A stretch of 62,390 bases of DNA from the NCBI GenBank assembly GCA_041163945.1, contig JBEAQJ010000126.1, positions 1 to 62,390 of the forward strand. The letters are read 5' to 3'. Positions 26,673-35,995 of this stretch are shown in pieces. Position 1 is the first letter of the stretch; each line of letters opens with the position of its first letter. Source of the stretch: Roseicyclus sp041163945 (lineage in GTDB: Bacteria > Pseudomonadota > Alphaproteobacteria > Rhodobacterales > Rhodobacteraceae). Both the position numbers and the translations under genes were made by a program. The notes under the pieces were generated by a model. It worked only from the letters and a program-made list of their open reading frames with translations, made no database searches and was not told where the DNA came from.

Positions 26673-27056
26673 ATGACCCGCATGTTGCCCCTATCGCCCT
26701 TGGCGTTTGGGCTTGGGCTTTTGACGATGTGCCTGTGGTCGCCGGGGTCGGCGCGCGCCGAAGGGTTTCGGGTGGTCGATGACGGCGCGCGGTTCGTGTC
26801 ATTGATCGAAGGCCGGGAATTGCGCCGCTTTGGCATCACCCTGAGCGTATCGCCCGAAGGCGAGATCACGGGGCGTGCCTTTGGTGCGCCGGTGCGGGGC
26901 GAATGGCGCTGGGAAGGTGGCTATTTTTGCCGCGACCTGTTCTGGAACGATACCGATCTGGGCTACAACTGCCAGCTTGTGCAGGAAAACGGCGACACGC
27001 TGCGCTTTACCTCGGATCAGGGCGACGGCATGTTCGCGGACCTGAGGCTGCAATAG
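26673..27056 (+). CDS. Small exported protein of unknown function
   Basis: A 127-residue protein with a signal peptide of about 28 residues (cleavage near SARA-EGF). The mature part has a repeated pattern of Gly, Arg and aromatic residues (GEWRWEGGYFCRDLFWNDTD) with two Cys that could form a disulfide. It lies 76 bases after dapB on the same strand. The start could be 26673 or 26682. I do not assign a function; similarity to DapB is not seen despite the adjacency. Confidence 0.65.
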   Translation: MTRMLPLSPLAFGLGLLTMCLWSPGSARAEGFRVVDDGARFVSLIEGRELRRFGITLSVSPEGEITGRAFGAPVRGEWRWEGGYFCRDLFWNDTDLGYNCQLVQENGDTLRFTSDQGDGMFADLRLQ

Positions 27057-27095
27057 GCCCTTGCCCGCAGGCGCTGGGCCAACCGGAACGCGCGC

Positions 27096-27287
27096 CTAGA
27101 AATCGACCGCGATGCCCTTTTTTTCCCAATCGCCGTAGCGCACCGGCTCGGGCCCGTCGCGACCACCCAGTTCCGGCGGCAGAACCAACGCCTTGGCGGC
27201 CTTGCGCCGGGCCTCGGCCTCGGCCAGGGCCCGCTGGGCCGCGGGTGGCAGGTGGCTGGTATCGCGCGGGGTGGGATCGTCGGCCAT
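27096..27287 (-). CDS. DUF1674 (SDHAF4-like) small protein
   Basis: A 63-residue protein with the DUF1674 C-terminal signature ELGGRDGPEPVRYGDWEKKG followed by a short end IAVDF. Mitochondrial relatives (SDHAF4) help assemble succinate dehydrogenase; the bacterial role is inferred by family. No sdh genes are nearby. The ATG at 27287 is chosen because upstream frame shows no conserved residues. Divergent from rsmB. Confidence 0.85.
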   Translation of the reverse strand: MADDPTPRDTSHLPPAAQRALAEAEARRKAAKALVLPPELGGRDGPEPVRYGDWEKKGIAVDF

Positions 27288-27367
27288 GATCAAAATCCAT
27301 CGGACATTCTTGTCGTCACCTGCCGGGTGATATACGCCCCTGAACCTCTGGAACAAGGGCGAGACGC

Positions 27368-28618
27368 ATGGGGCTTGAGGCACGACAGGCGGCGCTGCGG
27401 GCATTGGACGCGGTTCTGCGCGACCGGCGGATGCTGGCGCATCTGCCCGCCGATCCGCGGCTGGCGCCCGCCGATCAGGCGCGGGCGGCACGGCTGGCAT
27501 CGTTGACGCTGCGCCATCTCGACCCGCTTGATGCCTGTCTTGCCCCCTATCTGGACCGCAAGCCGCCCGCCGCGGCACATGCAATCTTGCGGCTTGCGGC
27601 ATGCGAGCTGCTGGTGCTGGGCGAAGACGCCCATGGCGTTGTCGACAGCGCCGTGACGATCGCCAAGCGCCAGAAGGCAACCCAACGCATGGCCGGCCTG
27701 ATCAATGCCGTTCTGCGCCGACTGGCCGTCGAAGGTGCCGATCGCTTTGCCCAGCAACCGCCCCAACGCCTGCCGGGCTGGATCGGCGGGCCGGTCAAGA
27801 AACGCTGGGGCGCGGGCGTGCTGCGCGCGATCGAGGCCGCGCACCTGCCGCTGCCGCCCATCGATCTGACGTTCAAACCGGGCATCACGCCCGATCTGCC
27901 CGGCGGGCAGGCGCTGCCCACAGGCAGCCTGCGCATGCCCCCGGGCACGCAGATCAGCGCGCTGCCCGGCTATGAAGCCGGCGCGTTCTGGGTGCAAGAT
28001 GCCGCCGCGGCCCTTCCGGTGCGGCTGTTGGGGGATGTGGCCGGCGCACGCGTGCTTGACCTGTGCGCCGCGCCGGGTGGCAAGACGCTGCAACTGGCGG
28101 CGGCCGGGGCCCGGGTCAGCGCGCTCGACATTTCGGCCCAGCGGATGGGCCGCGTGGCTGAAAACCTGCACCGCACCGCGCTTTCGGCCGAGCTGATCAT
28201 CGGCGATGCCCGCAGCCATGATGCCGGCGGCTATGATGCGATCTTGCTTGATGCGCCCTGCACGGCATCGGGCACCATCCGACGGCACCCAGATCTGCCG
28301 CATGCCAAATCCTGGACCGAGGTCGAGCCCTTGACGCGGCTACAGATGGCGCTGATCGATCACGCGCTGGGGCTTCTGGCCCCCGGCGGGCGGTTGGTGT
28401 TCTGCACCTGTTCGCTGTTGCCCGTCGAAGGCGAATACCAGGTGATCGCGGCGCTCAAGCGACACGCGGGTCTGGTCGTGCGTGCGGCCGATGCGCTGTC
28501 GCTGGGGGGGGATGCCAGTTGGCACAGCCCCGAAGGCGGGCTGCGCCTGCGGCCGGATTTCTGGCCGGACCAAGGGGGGATCGACGGCTTTTACATGGCC
28601 GTCCTGACCCGATCGTGA
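27368..28618 (+). CDS. rsmB: 16S rRNA cytosine-5 methyltransferase, RsmB/NOP family
   Basis: A 416-residue protein with an N-terminal NusB-like RNA-binding domain (about 5-130) and a C-terminal Rossmann methyltransferase domain (about 200-415). The SAM motif VLDLCAAPGGKTLQLAA and two catalytic cysteines are seen, one in LDAPCTASGTIRRHPD and one in FCTCSLLPVEGE. It would methylate C967 of 16S rRNA. It starts a long plus-strand series that runs to rmuC. Confidence 0.95.
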   Translation: MGLEARQAALRALDAVLRDRRMLAHLPADPRLAPADQARAARLASLTLRHLDPLDACLAPYLDRKPPAAAHAILRLAACELLVLGEDAHGVVDSAVTIAKRQKATQRMAGLINAVLRRLAVEGADRFAQQPPQRLPGWIGGPVKKRWGAGVLRAIEAAHLPLPPIDLTFKPGITPDLPGGQALPTGSLRMPPGTQISALPGYEAGAFWVQDAAAALPVRLLGDVAGARVLDLCAAPGGKTLQLAAAGARVSALDISAQRMGRVAENLHRTALSAELIIGDARSHDAGGYDAILLDAPCTASGTIRRHPDLPHAKSWTEVEPLTRLQMALIDHALGLLAPGGRLVFCTCSLLPVEGEYQVIAALKRHAGLVVRAADALSLGGDASWHSPEGGLRLRPDFWPDQGGIDGFYMAVLTRS

Positions 28619-28676
28619 CAGCCCGGACCAAGCCGCCTATCCTGACCGCCCAAAACCAAAGGCCCAGCCCCCGCCG

Positions 28677-30449
28677 ATGACCGCCCGCCCCGACACTGCC
28701 GCCACCCCACCACCGCCCATTGGGCGCGTGACCGCGGCCGATCGTTGGGCGGCATGGCGCGCGGGCGCCACAGGGCCGCGGATCACGGGATTTGCCTGGA
28801 ACCCACCGCCCGCCACGGAGGGGTCGGCGTTGCGGGGCCAGCAATTGCTGGCCGGTGATCTGGTGCTGGGTGGGCAGACCACCCTGGTGGGCGACCGCGA
28901 TCCATGGGCGATGATCCCCCCCAACATGGCCGTTCAGGACGCGTTGCATGGCTTTGGATGGTTGGATGACCTGGCCAGCCTGCCCCAGAACGCGGGGCGC
29001 GCACACGCGCAAGCGTGGCTGCGCGGCTGGTTGGCCCGCCACCGGCGCGGGGGCGGGCCGGGCTGGACCGTGGATCTGGTGGCGCGGCGCCAAATGCACC
29101 TGATTGGGCAAGGTGCGTTTGTGCTGCCCGGCCTGTCTGATGTGGATCGCGCCCGGTTGCTGGATCTGCTGGGTCGGCAGGTCGGTTTCCTGCGCGCGCG
29201 CTGGCGGCATGCGGACCGCGGCCCGGCCCGGTTCCAGGCGCTATGCAGCGTGGTTACATCGGCCTGTGCGCTGGGTGGGCTGGATGCCACGCTGAAGCCT
29301 GCACTGGGCATCTTGGCACAGCACTGCGCCGAAACGATCGACCCCGACGGCGGGATTGCCACGCGAAACCCCACCCATTTGTTGGCGATCTTCGAGATGT
29401 TGACCGCGGTTGCGGCCTGTTTGCAGGATAGCGGCAAACCGGCCGATCCCGCGATCGATCTGGCCATCGCGCGCATCGCGCCCACGCTGCGCAGCCTGCG
29501 CCACACCGACGGCACCCTGCCCCGCATGCAGGGCGGGGATGGGGGCGGGCCGAAACGGCTGGATGCCGCCTTGGCACGCACCCGGCTGCGACCCGCGCGC
29601 CGCAAAGGGCTGGCCATGGGCTTTGCGCGCATGGGCAAGGGGCCCGCTTCCTTGATCGTGGATGCAAGCCCGCCGGCGCTGGGTCCGGGCAGCGATGCCG
29701 CGCATGCCGCAAGCCTTGCCTTCGAATTGACATCGGGGCCCGAGGCCGTGGTCGTATCGGCCGGCTGCGGGCAGCGCTTTGGCCCCGCTTGGCAGCGCGC
29801 CGCGCGCGCCACCGCCAGCCATTCCACCCTGTCGCTGGCGGGCTATGCCAGCGCCCGGCTGGCGCGCGGCTCGGACCGGGCGGGTGGCGCCGCACAGGAT
29901 TTCGAAACCGGCCCCAGCCGGATCGAGCTGCAGCAGACCGAATTGAAAACCGCCGAAGGTCTGGCATTGAACCATGACGGCTGGCGCAGGACGCATGGCC
30001 TGTTGCACCTGCGATCGCTGGAATTGGAACATGATGGCGCCCTGCTGCGGGGCCAGGATCGGCTGGCGGCCATCACCTCGGACGACCGCGCGCGCTTGGA
30101 CCGGGTTTTGGCCCGTCTGGCGCAGGGCCAGGGCGATGGCTTGTCCTACGCGGTGCGGTTCCACCTGCATCCTGATGCCGTGGCACAGATCGATCAGGGC
30201 GGCACGGCGGTGTCGATCCGGCTGCCCAGCGGGCAGATCTGGGTGTTCCGCCACGCCGGCGAAACCCGGCTGACGCTGGAACCGTCGGTCTATTTCGATG
30301 CGTCACAGCCGCGCCCGCGCGCGACAAAACAAATCGTTCTCACCGGGCAGCTGACGGGGTATGGCAGCGCCGTAAGCTGGAGCTTGGCGCGCCCCACGGG
30401 CTTTCTGGCCGCACCTGCCGCAGCCGACATCGCCGACACGGAAGACTGA
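28677..30449 (+). CDS. Heparinase II/III family protein
   Basis: A 590-residue protein with an N-terminal alpha-helical toroid-like part (about 80-300) and a C-terminal beta-sandwich of the Heparinase_II_III type (about 330-560, e.g. SHSTLSLAGYASARL and the block around NHDGWRRTHGLLHLRSLEL). The family cleaves uronate-containing polysaccharides by elimination. No signal peptide is clear. It sits between rsmB and purH; its substrate and compartment are unknown. Its ATG has no strong Shine-Dalgarno. Confidence 0.82.
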   Translation: MTARPDTAATPPPPIGRVTAADRWAAWRAGATGPRITGFAWNPPPATEGSALRGQQLLAGDLVLGGQTTLVGDRDPWAMIPPNMAVQDALHGFGWLDDLASLPQNAGRAHAQAWLRGWLARHRRGGGPGWTVDLVARRQMHLIGQGAFVLPGLSDVDRARLLDLLGRQVGFLRARWRHADRGPARFQALCSVVTSACALGGLDATLKPALGILAQHCAETIDPDGGIATRNPTHLLAIFEMLTAVAACLQDSGKPADPAIDLAIARIAPTLRSLRHTDGTLPRMQGGDGGGPKRLDAALARTRLRPARRKGLAMGFARMGKGPASLIVDASPPALGPGSDAAHAASLAFELTSGPEAVVVSAGCGQRFGPAWQRAARATASHSTLSLAGYASARLARGSDRAGGAAQDFETGPSRIELQQTELKTAEGLALNHDGWRRTHGLLHLRSLELEHDGALLRGQDRLAAITSDDRARLDRVLARLAQGQGDGLSYAVRFHLHPDAVAQIDQGGTAVSIRLPSGQIWVFRHAGETRLTLEPSVYFDASQPRPRATKQIVLTGQLTGYGSAVSWSLARPTGFLAAPAAADIADTED

Positions 30450-30463
30450 AAAGGACCTTTCCC

Positions 30464-32047
30464 ATGACCGCCCTGCCCCTCAGCCGCGCGCTGATTTCCG
30501 TGTCCGACAAAAGCGGGCTGATCGAATTTGCCACGGCGCTGGCCCAGGCGGGCGTGGAATTGCTCTCGACCGGCGGCACCGCCGCGGCCCTGCGCGCCGC
30601 GGGGCTGTCGGTGCGCGATGTGGCCGAGATCACAGGCTTTCCCGAAATGATGGATGGGCGGGTGAAAACGCTGCATCCCATGGTGCATGGCGGGCTTTTG
30701 GCGCTGCGCGACAACCCGGACCATCAGGCGGCGATGACGCGCCACGGCATCGCGGCGATCGATCTGCTGGTGGTCAATCTTTACCCGTTCGAAGCCACCG
30801 TCGCATCGGGTGCCGATTACGACAGCTGCATCGAGAACATCGACATCGGGGGCCCGGCGATGATCCGGGCGGCGGCCAAGAACCACGCCTTTGTCAGCGT
30901 GGTCGTCGACCCCGAGGATTATTCCGACCTGCTGGCGGAACTGGCCGCCCATGGGGGCACGACGCTGGCCTTTCGCCAACGGCTGGCGCGCACCGCCTAT
31001 GCCCGCACCGCAGCCTATGATGCGGCCGTTTCGACCTGGATGGCCGCCGCACAGGGTGACCCCACGCCGCGCCGCAGGGCTTTTGCAGGCGTACTCAAGC
31101 AGACCATGCGCTACGGTGAAAACCCGCATCAAGGCGCAGCCTTCTACACCGATGGCTCCGGGCGGCCCGGGGTGGCGACCGCCCGCCAGCACCAAGGCAA
31201 AGAGCTCAGTTACAACAATATCAACGACACCGATGCGGCCTTTGAGCTGGTGGCGGAATTCGCCCCCGAAGACGGGGCGGCCTGCGCCATCATCAAGCAT
31301 GCCAATCCTTGTGGTGTGGCGCGCGCCGAAAGCCTGCTTTCGGCCTATCGCAAGGCTTTCGCGTGCGACAGCACCAGCGCCTTTGGCGGGATCGTGGCCC
31401 TGAACCGCACCCTGGATGGGGCAACCGCCGCAGAAATCGTGCAGATCTTTACCGAAGTGGTGATCGCGCCGGACGCCGATGCCGAAGCGCGCGCGATCTT
31501 TGCCGCCAAGAAGAACCTGCGCCTGTTGACCACCGGCGCCCTGCCCGATCCGCGCGCGCCTGTCACGGCCTACAAGCAGGTCGCGGGCGGTCTTTTGGTG
31601 CAGGACAAGGACACCGGCCATGTCGCGACGTCCGATCTGCGCGTGGTGAGCCGGCGCGCGCCCAGCGCGGCCGAATTGGCGGATCTGCGCTTTGCCTGGA
31701 CCGTGGCCAAGCATGTGAAATCCAACGCCATCGTCTACGCCAAGGATGGCGCAACCGTGGGGATCGGGGCGGGTCAGATGAGCCGGGTGGACAGCTCGAC
31801 CATCGCCGCGCTCAAGGCCGCGCGCATGGGCGCGGAACTGGGCCTGTCCGAAACCCCGGCGCGCGGATCGGTCGTGGCCTCGGACGCGTTTTTTCCTTTT
31901 GCCGACGGGCTGATGGCCGCGGCCGAGGCCGGCGCCACCGCGATCATCCAGCCGGGCGGGTCCATGCGCGACGATGAGGTGATCGCGGCAGCCGACGCGG
32001 CGGGTCTGGCCATGGTCTTTACCGGAATGCGACATTTCCGGCATTGA
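30464..32047 (+). CDS. purH: Bifunctional AICAR transformylase / IMP cyclohydrolase
   Basis: A 527-residue enzyme carrying out the last two steps of IMP synthesis. The N-terminal MGS-like IMP cyclohydrolase domain (about 5-150) has ALISVSDKSGLIEFA and DGRVKTLHPMVHGG; the AICAR transformylase domain (about 150-527) has IKHANPCGVA with the catalytic Lys-His pair. It lies 14 bases after the heparinase-like gene, with AAAAGGA before the ATG. Confidence 0.98.
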   Translation: MTALPLSRALISVSDKSGLIEFATALAQAGVELLSTGGTAAALRAAGLSVRDVAEITGFPEMMDGRVKTLHPMVHGGLLALRDNPDHQAAMTRHGIAAIDLLVVNLYPFEATVASGADYDSCIENIDIGGPAMIRAAAKNHAFVSVVVDPEDYSDLLAELAAHGGTTLAFRQRLARTAYARTAAYDAAVSTWMAAAQGDPTPRRRAFAGVLKQTMRYGENPHQGAAFYTDGSGRPGVATARQHQGKELSYNNINDTDAAFELVAEFAPEDGAACAIIKHANPCGVARAESLLSAYRKAFACDSTSAFGGIVALNRTLDGATAAEIVQIFTEVVIAPDADAEARAIFAAKKNLRLLTTGALPDPRAPVTAYKQVAGGLLVQDKDTGHVATSDLRVVSRRAPSAAELADLRFAWTVAKHVKSNAIVYAKDGATVGIGAGQMSRVDSSTIAALKAARMGAELGLSETPARGSVVASDAFFPFADGLMAAAEAGATAIIQPGGSMRDDEVIAAADAAGLAMVFTGMRHFRH

Positions 32048-32050
32048 CCA

Positions 32051-32076
32051 GGCAAGGCATTTGCAAGCGCCTTGCC
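32051..32076 (+). terminator. Hairpin after purH
   Basis: An 8-bp stem GGCAAGGC/GCCTTGCC with a 10-base loop lies four bases past the purH stop. There is no T run, so it may be a partial terminator or a message-end stabiliser before lspA. Confidence 0.45.
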
Positions 32077-32139
32077 CGCGCTGGTCAACCGTGGGGGCAT
32101 GGCCTATTGCGGTCACAACGTTCACGCCGGGAAGCTGTC

Positions 32140-32622
32140 ATGCGTCTTGTCCTGATTTCGGCCGCAATCTGGTTTGCGCTCGACCAAGGGTCCAAATACG
32201 CCGTGGTCCACGCCATGGGGCTGATCGAGCGCGGCATCATCGAGGTGGCGCCGCCCTTCCTGACCTTCAAGATGGGCTGGAACACGGGCATCAATTTCGG
32301 CCTGTTCTCGGGCGGGCCCGAGGTCATGCGCTGGCTTTTGATCCTCTTGTCGCTGGGCATCAGCGGCTGGTTGGTGTGGTGGGCCCGGCACGGGCTGACA
32401 CAGCCGATGGCGCTGATCGCGGCCGGGGCGGTGATTGGCGGCGCGCTGGGCAACGGCCTTGATCGGCTGATCTATGGGGCAGTGGCCGATTTTCTGAACA
32501 TGTCGTGCTGCGGCATCGACAACCCCTTTACCTTCAACCTGGCCGATGTCGGCATTTTCGCCGGGGCGTTTGGCTTGCTGATCTTCGCCAATGACCGCAA
32601 GATGGACCGTGACGGGACCTGA
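32140..32622 (+). CDS. lspA: Lipoprotein signal peptidase (signal peptidase II)
   Basis: A 160-residue inner-membrane aspartyl protease that cleaves prolipoprotein signal peptides. Four hydrophobic segments are visible. The two catalytic aspartates are in GNGLDRLIYGAVADF (first) and FNLADVGI (second); NTGINFGLFSG is the family loop. The ATG at 32140 gives the right length. It is 92 bases after purH and directly precedes a lipoprotein gene that is itself a likely substrate. Confidence 0.95.
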   Translation: MRLVLISAAIWFALDQGSKYAVVHAMGLIERGIIEVAPPFLTFKMGWNTGINFGLFSGGPEVMRWLLILLSLGISGWLVWWARHGLTQPMALIAAGAVIGGALGNGLDRLIYGAVADFLNMSCCGIDNPFTFNLADVGIFAGAFGLLIFANDRKMDRDGT

Positions 32623-32666
32623 GATTTGGTTTAGACCCCGACCCAAGGATGATGAAGGACCCCTGC

Positions 32667-33185
32667 ATGCTGCGCCTGTTTTCCAGCCTGACGCTTGGTG
32701 CCGCGTTGATCGCGCTGGCGGCGTGTGGCGGCGGTGACCCGCGGCTGATGAACATTCGCAACACCGAATCCGGGCCTGACGAATTCTCGATCCTGCCGAC
32801 CGCACCCATCGTCATCCCGGAAAACCGAAGCGATCTGCCGCAACCCACGCCCGGCGGCACAAACCGCACCGATCCCGACCCGCTGGGCGATGCGATCCGC
32901 GCCCTGGGTGGCAATCCGGACCGCGGGGTGCAGCAGGCGGGTGGCCTGACCGCCTATGCCGGGCGCTTTGGCGTGTCGTCCGACATCCGCGACGTATTGG
33001 CGCGCGAAGACCTGGCGTTTCGCAGCCAGAATTCGGGCCGCCTGTTGGAACGTGTGTTCAACACGAACGTCTATTTCCGGGCCTATGACAGCGTGTCGCT
33101 TGACCGCTACGCAGAGCTTGAGCGCCTGCGCCGCGCGGGCGTGCGCACCCCGGCGGCCCCGCCGCAGGATATCGCCCGGCCTTAG
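32667..33185 (+). CDS. DUF3035 lipoprotein
   Basis: A 172-residue lipoprotein: hydrophobic leader ending LIALAAC with the lipobox Cys20, then a Pro/Asp-rich stretch and a conserved C-terminal part (DIRDVLAREDLAFRSQNSGR). DUF3035 homologues are described in alphaproteobacteria as possible BAM-complex accessory lipoproteins (BamF-like); that naming is recalled, not shown. The ATG at 32667 has GAAGGA seven bases upstream. Lies between lspA and two M16 peptidase genes. Confidence 0.82.
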   Translation: MLRLFSSLTLGAALIALAACGGGDPRLMNIRNTESGPDEFSILPTAPIVIPENRSDLPQPTPGGTNRTDPDPLGDAIRALGGNPDRGVQQAGGLTAYAGRFGVSSDIRDVLAREDLAFRSQNSGRLLERVFNTNVYFRAYDSVSLDRYAELERLRRAGVRTPAAPPQDIARP

Positions 33186-33278
33186 ACCCGCTCACGGCTT
33201 TGTCAGCCGTGGTTGATCCGCCCCCGGTTGCGGTTATCTATCTATCTGTCCCGATGGCACCCCGAGCGGAGCATGTGC

Positions 33279-34634
33279 ATGTTGCGTCACGTTGCGACAA
33301 GATTGGCCCTGGGCTTGCTGATGTGCCTGCCGGCGCTTGCGGCACAGGCCGCAGGCAAGGTCACGGAATTCTTCTTGGACAATGGTCTTCAGGTGGTGGT
33401 GATCGCCGATGACCGCACCCCGGCTGTCACCCATATGGTGTGGTATCGCGTGGGCGCCGCAGATGAACCGCCCGGCCTGTCAGGGGTGGCCCATTTCGTC
33501 GAACACCTGATGTTCAAGGCAACCGATGACCGGCCCACGGGCGAATTCAGCCGCGTGGTCGAGGCCAACGGCGGGGCCGACAATGCCTTCGTGTCTTGGG
33601 ATTACACGGCCTTTTTCCAGCGCGTGGCCGCCGACCGGCTGGGGCTGATGATGCAGATGGAAGCCGACCGGATGCGCGACCTGGTGTTCGACCCGGCCGA
33701 GGTGGACACCGAACGGTCCGTGATCCTTGAAGAACGCGCCCAGCGCACCGACAGTTCGGCCGGGGCGCTGTTCAACGAACAGATGCGCGCGGCGCTGTTT
33801 CTGAACCACCCTTACCGCATACCGGTGATCGGCTGGCGCCACGAAATGGAGCGCCTGTCGCTGGAAGATGTGCGCGCCTTCTACGACCGGTGGTATCATC
33901 CCAACAATGCGATCTTGGTCGTGGCGGGCGCGGTCAGCCCCGAAACCGTGCGCGCCTTGGCCGAAACCCATTACGGCCCCATCCCGGCCTCGGCCGATCT
34001 GCCGGCCCGCAATCGCCCGACCGAACCGCCCCAGATCGCCGACCGGCGCGTGGCCTATGCCGATGCGCGCGTGGCCAACCCCTATGTCACGATCCAGATG
34101 CTGGCACCCGTGCGCGAACCCGGCAATCAGACGGAAGCGGCGGCGCTGGTCTATCTTGCCGAATTGCTGGGCGGCGGCAGCCAGTCATCGCTGATGACGC
34201 GCCGCCTGCAGGTCGAGGAAGAACGCGCGCTCTATGCTGCGGCCTTTTACGACCCGACGGGGCTTGGTCCGTCGACATTCAGCCTGATCAACGTGCCCGT
34301 GCCCGGCGTGTCGCTGCAAGAGGCCGAGGCCGACCTGTGGCGGATGGTCGACACCCTGCTGACCGAAGGGATCGACACCGACCATTTCGCGCGGATCCAG
34401 TTCCAGATCCAAGCCGGCACGATCTACGAGCAAGACAATGTTCAATCCCTGGCCCGCGCCTGGGGGATCGAACTGGCCTCGGGGCTTGGTGTCGATGACA
34501 TTCAGGCCTGGCCGGCCGTGTTGGCCGCCGTCACCCCCGATGACGTGATGGATGCCGCCCGCCGGCTGTTCGACGATCCGGCCACCGTGACAGGGCTTTT
34601 GCAACGGCCCGAAACCAGCGAGGTCCGCCCATGA
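33279..34634 (+). CDS. M16 zinc metallopeptidase, catalytic subunit
   Basis: A 451-residue pitrilysin-family protein with a signal peptide (about 1-26, LALGLLMCLPALAAQA). The inverted zinc motif HFVEH (H72, E75, H76) and the downstream metal-ligand region DTERSVILEERAQR (near 143-156) are intact, so it is predicted active. The ATG at 33279 has GGAG at the proper distance. Its stop overlaps the next gene's ATG (ATGA), giving an active/inactive M16 pair in the periplasm. Confidence 0.92.
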   Translation: MLRHVATRLALGLLMCLPALAAQAAGKVTEFFLDNGLQVVVIADDRTPAVTHMVWYRVGAADEPPGLSGVAHFVEHLMFKATDDRPTGEFSRVVEANGGADNAFVSWDYTAFFQRVAADRLGLMMQMEADRMRDLVFDPAEVDTERSVILEERAQRTDSSAGALFNEQMRAALFLNHPYRIPVIGWRHEMERLSLEDVRAFYDRWYHPNNAILVVAGAVSPETVRALAETHYGPIPASADLPARNRPTEPPQIADRRVAYADARVANPYVTIQMLAPVREPGNQTEAAALVYLAELLGGGSQSSLMTRRLQVEEERALYAAAFYDPTGLGPSTFSLINVPVPGVSLQEAEADLWRMVDTLLTEGIDTDHFARIQFQIQAGTIYEQDNVQSLARAWGIELASGLGVDDIQAWPAVLAAVTPDDVMDAARRLFDDPATVTGLLQRPETSEVRP

Positions 34635-35947
34635 TCCGCCGCATCGCCACAGCACTGATCGCGGTCTTGCTGGCCCTTCCCGCCGCGGCCACCACGCTTG
34701 AGATCAAGGATGTCACTTCGCCCGGAGGCATCAAGGCATGGCTGGTCGAAGACAGCTCGATCCCCTTCGTGGCGCTGGAATTCTGGTTTGTCGGCGGATC
34801 AACGCTGGACCCCGCACAGGCGCGGGGCGCCACCCATCTGATGATGGGCCTTCTCGAAGAAGGATCGGGCGATCTGGATGCACAGGGTTTTGCCGCCGCG
34901 CGCGAAAGCCTGGCGGCCAGTTTCGAATTCGACAGCGCGCGCGATGCGGTCACCGTCAGCGCCCGCATGCTGACCGAAAACCGCGATCAGGCCGCGCTTT
35001 TGTTGCGGAACGCGCTGACCACCCCGCGGTTTGACGCCGATGCCATCGAACGGGTGCGCGCGCAGGTTCTGGCGATGATCGAGGGCAACGCGCGCGATCC
35101 CGATGCCATCGCAAGCACCACCTTCAATCGGTTGGCCTATGGCGATCACCCCTATGGATCGGCACAGGAAGGCACGATTGACAGCGTATCGGCCCTGACA
35201 CGCGACGATATCGTGGCGGCCCATCGCGCGGCCTTGACGCGCGGGCGCGTCGTGGTGGGCGCGGCGGGCGACATCACCCCCGAAGATCTGGGGCTGCTGA
35301 TCGACCAGATCCTGGGCGGACTGCCCGCCGATGCGCCGCCCCGCCCCGGTCGTGCCGATTTCGCCCTGGCCGGCGGGGTGACGGTGGTCGAGTTTCCCAG
35401 CCCGCAATCGGTCGCCTTTTTCGGCCACGCCGGCATCGAACGTGACGACCCCGACTTTTTCGCCGCCTTCGTGCTGAACCAGATCCTGGGCGGTGGCGGC
35501 TTTCGGTCCCGCCTGATGGAGGAGGTGCGCGAAGCCCGCGGCCTGACCTATGGCATCGGCAGCTTCTTGTCGTTGGCCGATCTCTCGCCCGCGCTGCTGG
35601 GGCAATTTTCATCCTCGAACGACCTTGTGGGGCAAGCCGTCGCGGTGGTCAAAGATCAATGGGCCGATCTGGCGGAAAACGGTGTCAGCCAAGAAGAACT
35701 GGATGATGCGATCCGCTACATGACCGGCGAATACCCGCTGCGCTTCGATGGAAACGGCACCATCGCAAGCATCCTTGCGGCCATGCAGTCCGACGGGCTG
35801 CCCATGGAATACATCACCAACCGCAACAGCTATATCGCGGCCGTGACGCGCGACGATGTGCGCCGGGTCGCCGCGCGTCTGCTGCGCCCCGAGGCGCTGC
35901 ATTTCGTCGTGGTCGGTCGACCTGAGGGCTTATCCCCCGGAAACTGA
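34631..35947 (+). CDS. M16 family protein lacking the zinc motif (partner subunit)
   Basis: A 438-residue M16-fold protein with a signal peptide (MIRRIATALIAVLLALPAAA). At the position of HxxEH it reads THLMMGLLEEG, so zinc and catalysis are lost, while the C-terminal FRSRLMEEVREARGLTYGIG block typical of the substrate-binding half is kept. It probably pairs with the upstream active subunit, as in mitochondrial processing peptidase and bacterial M16B pairs. It overlaps that gene by four bases. Confidence 0.9.
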   Translation: MIRRIATALIAVLLALPAAATTLEIKDVTSPGGIKAWLVEDSSIPFVALEFWFVGGSTLDPAQARGATHLMMGLLEEGSGDLDAQGFAAARESLAASFEFDSARDAVTVSARMLTENRDQAALLLRNALTTPRFDADAIERVRAQVLAMIEGNARDPDAIASTTFNRLAYGDHPYGSAQEGTIDSVSALTRDDIVAAHRAALTRGRVVVGAAGDITPEDLGLLIDQILGGLPADAPPRPGRADFALAGGVTVVEFPSPQSVAFFGHAGIERDDPDFFAAFVLNQILGGGGFRSRLMEEVREARGLTYGIGSFLSLADLSPALLGQFSSSNDLVGQAVAVVKDQWADLAENGVSQEELDDAIRYMTGEYPLRFDGNGTIASILAAMQSDGLPMEYITNRNSYIAAVTRDDVRRVAARLLRPEALHFVVVGRPEGLSPGN

Positions 35948-35995
35948 TGCCACGGGCCTTGGCCGAACCCGGCCGGACATGCTAGGTTTTGCGGT

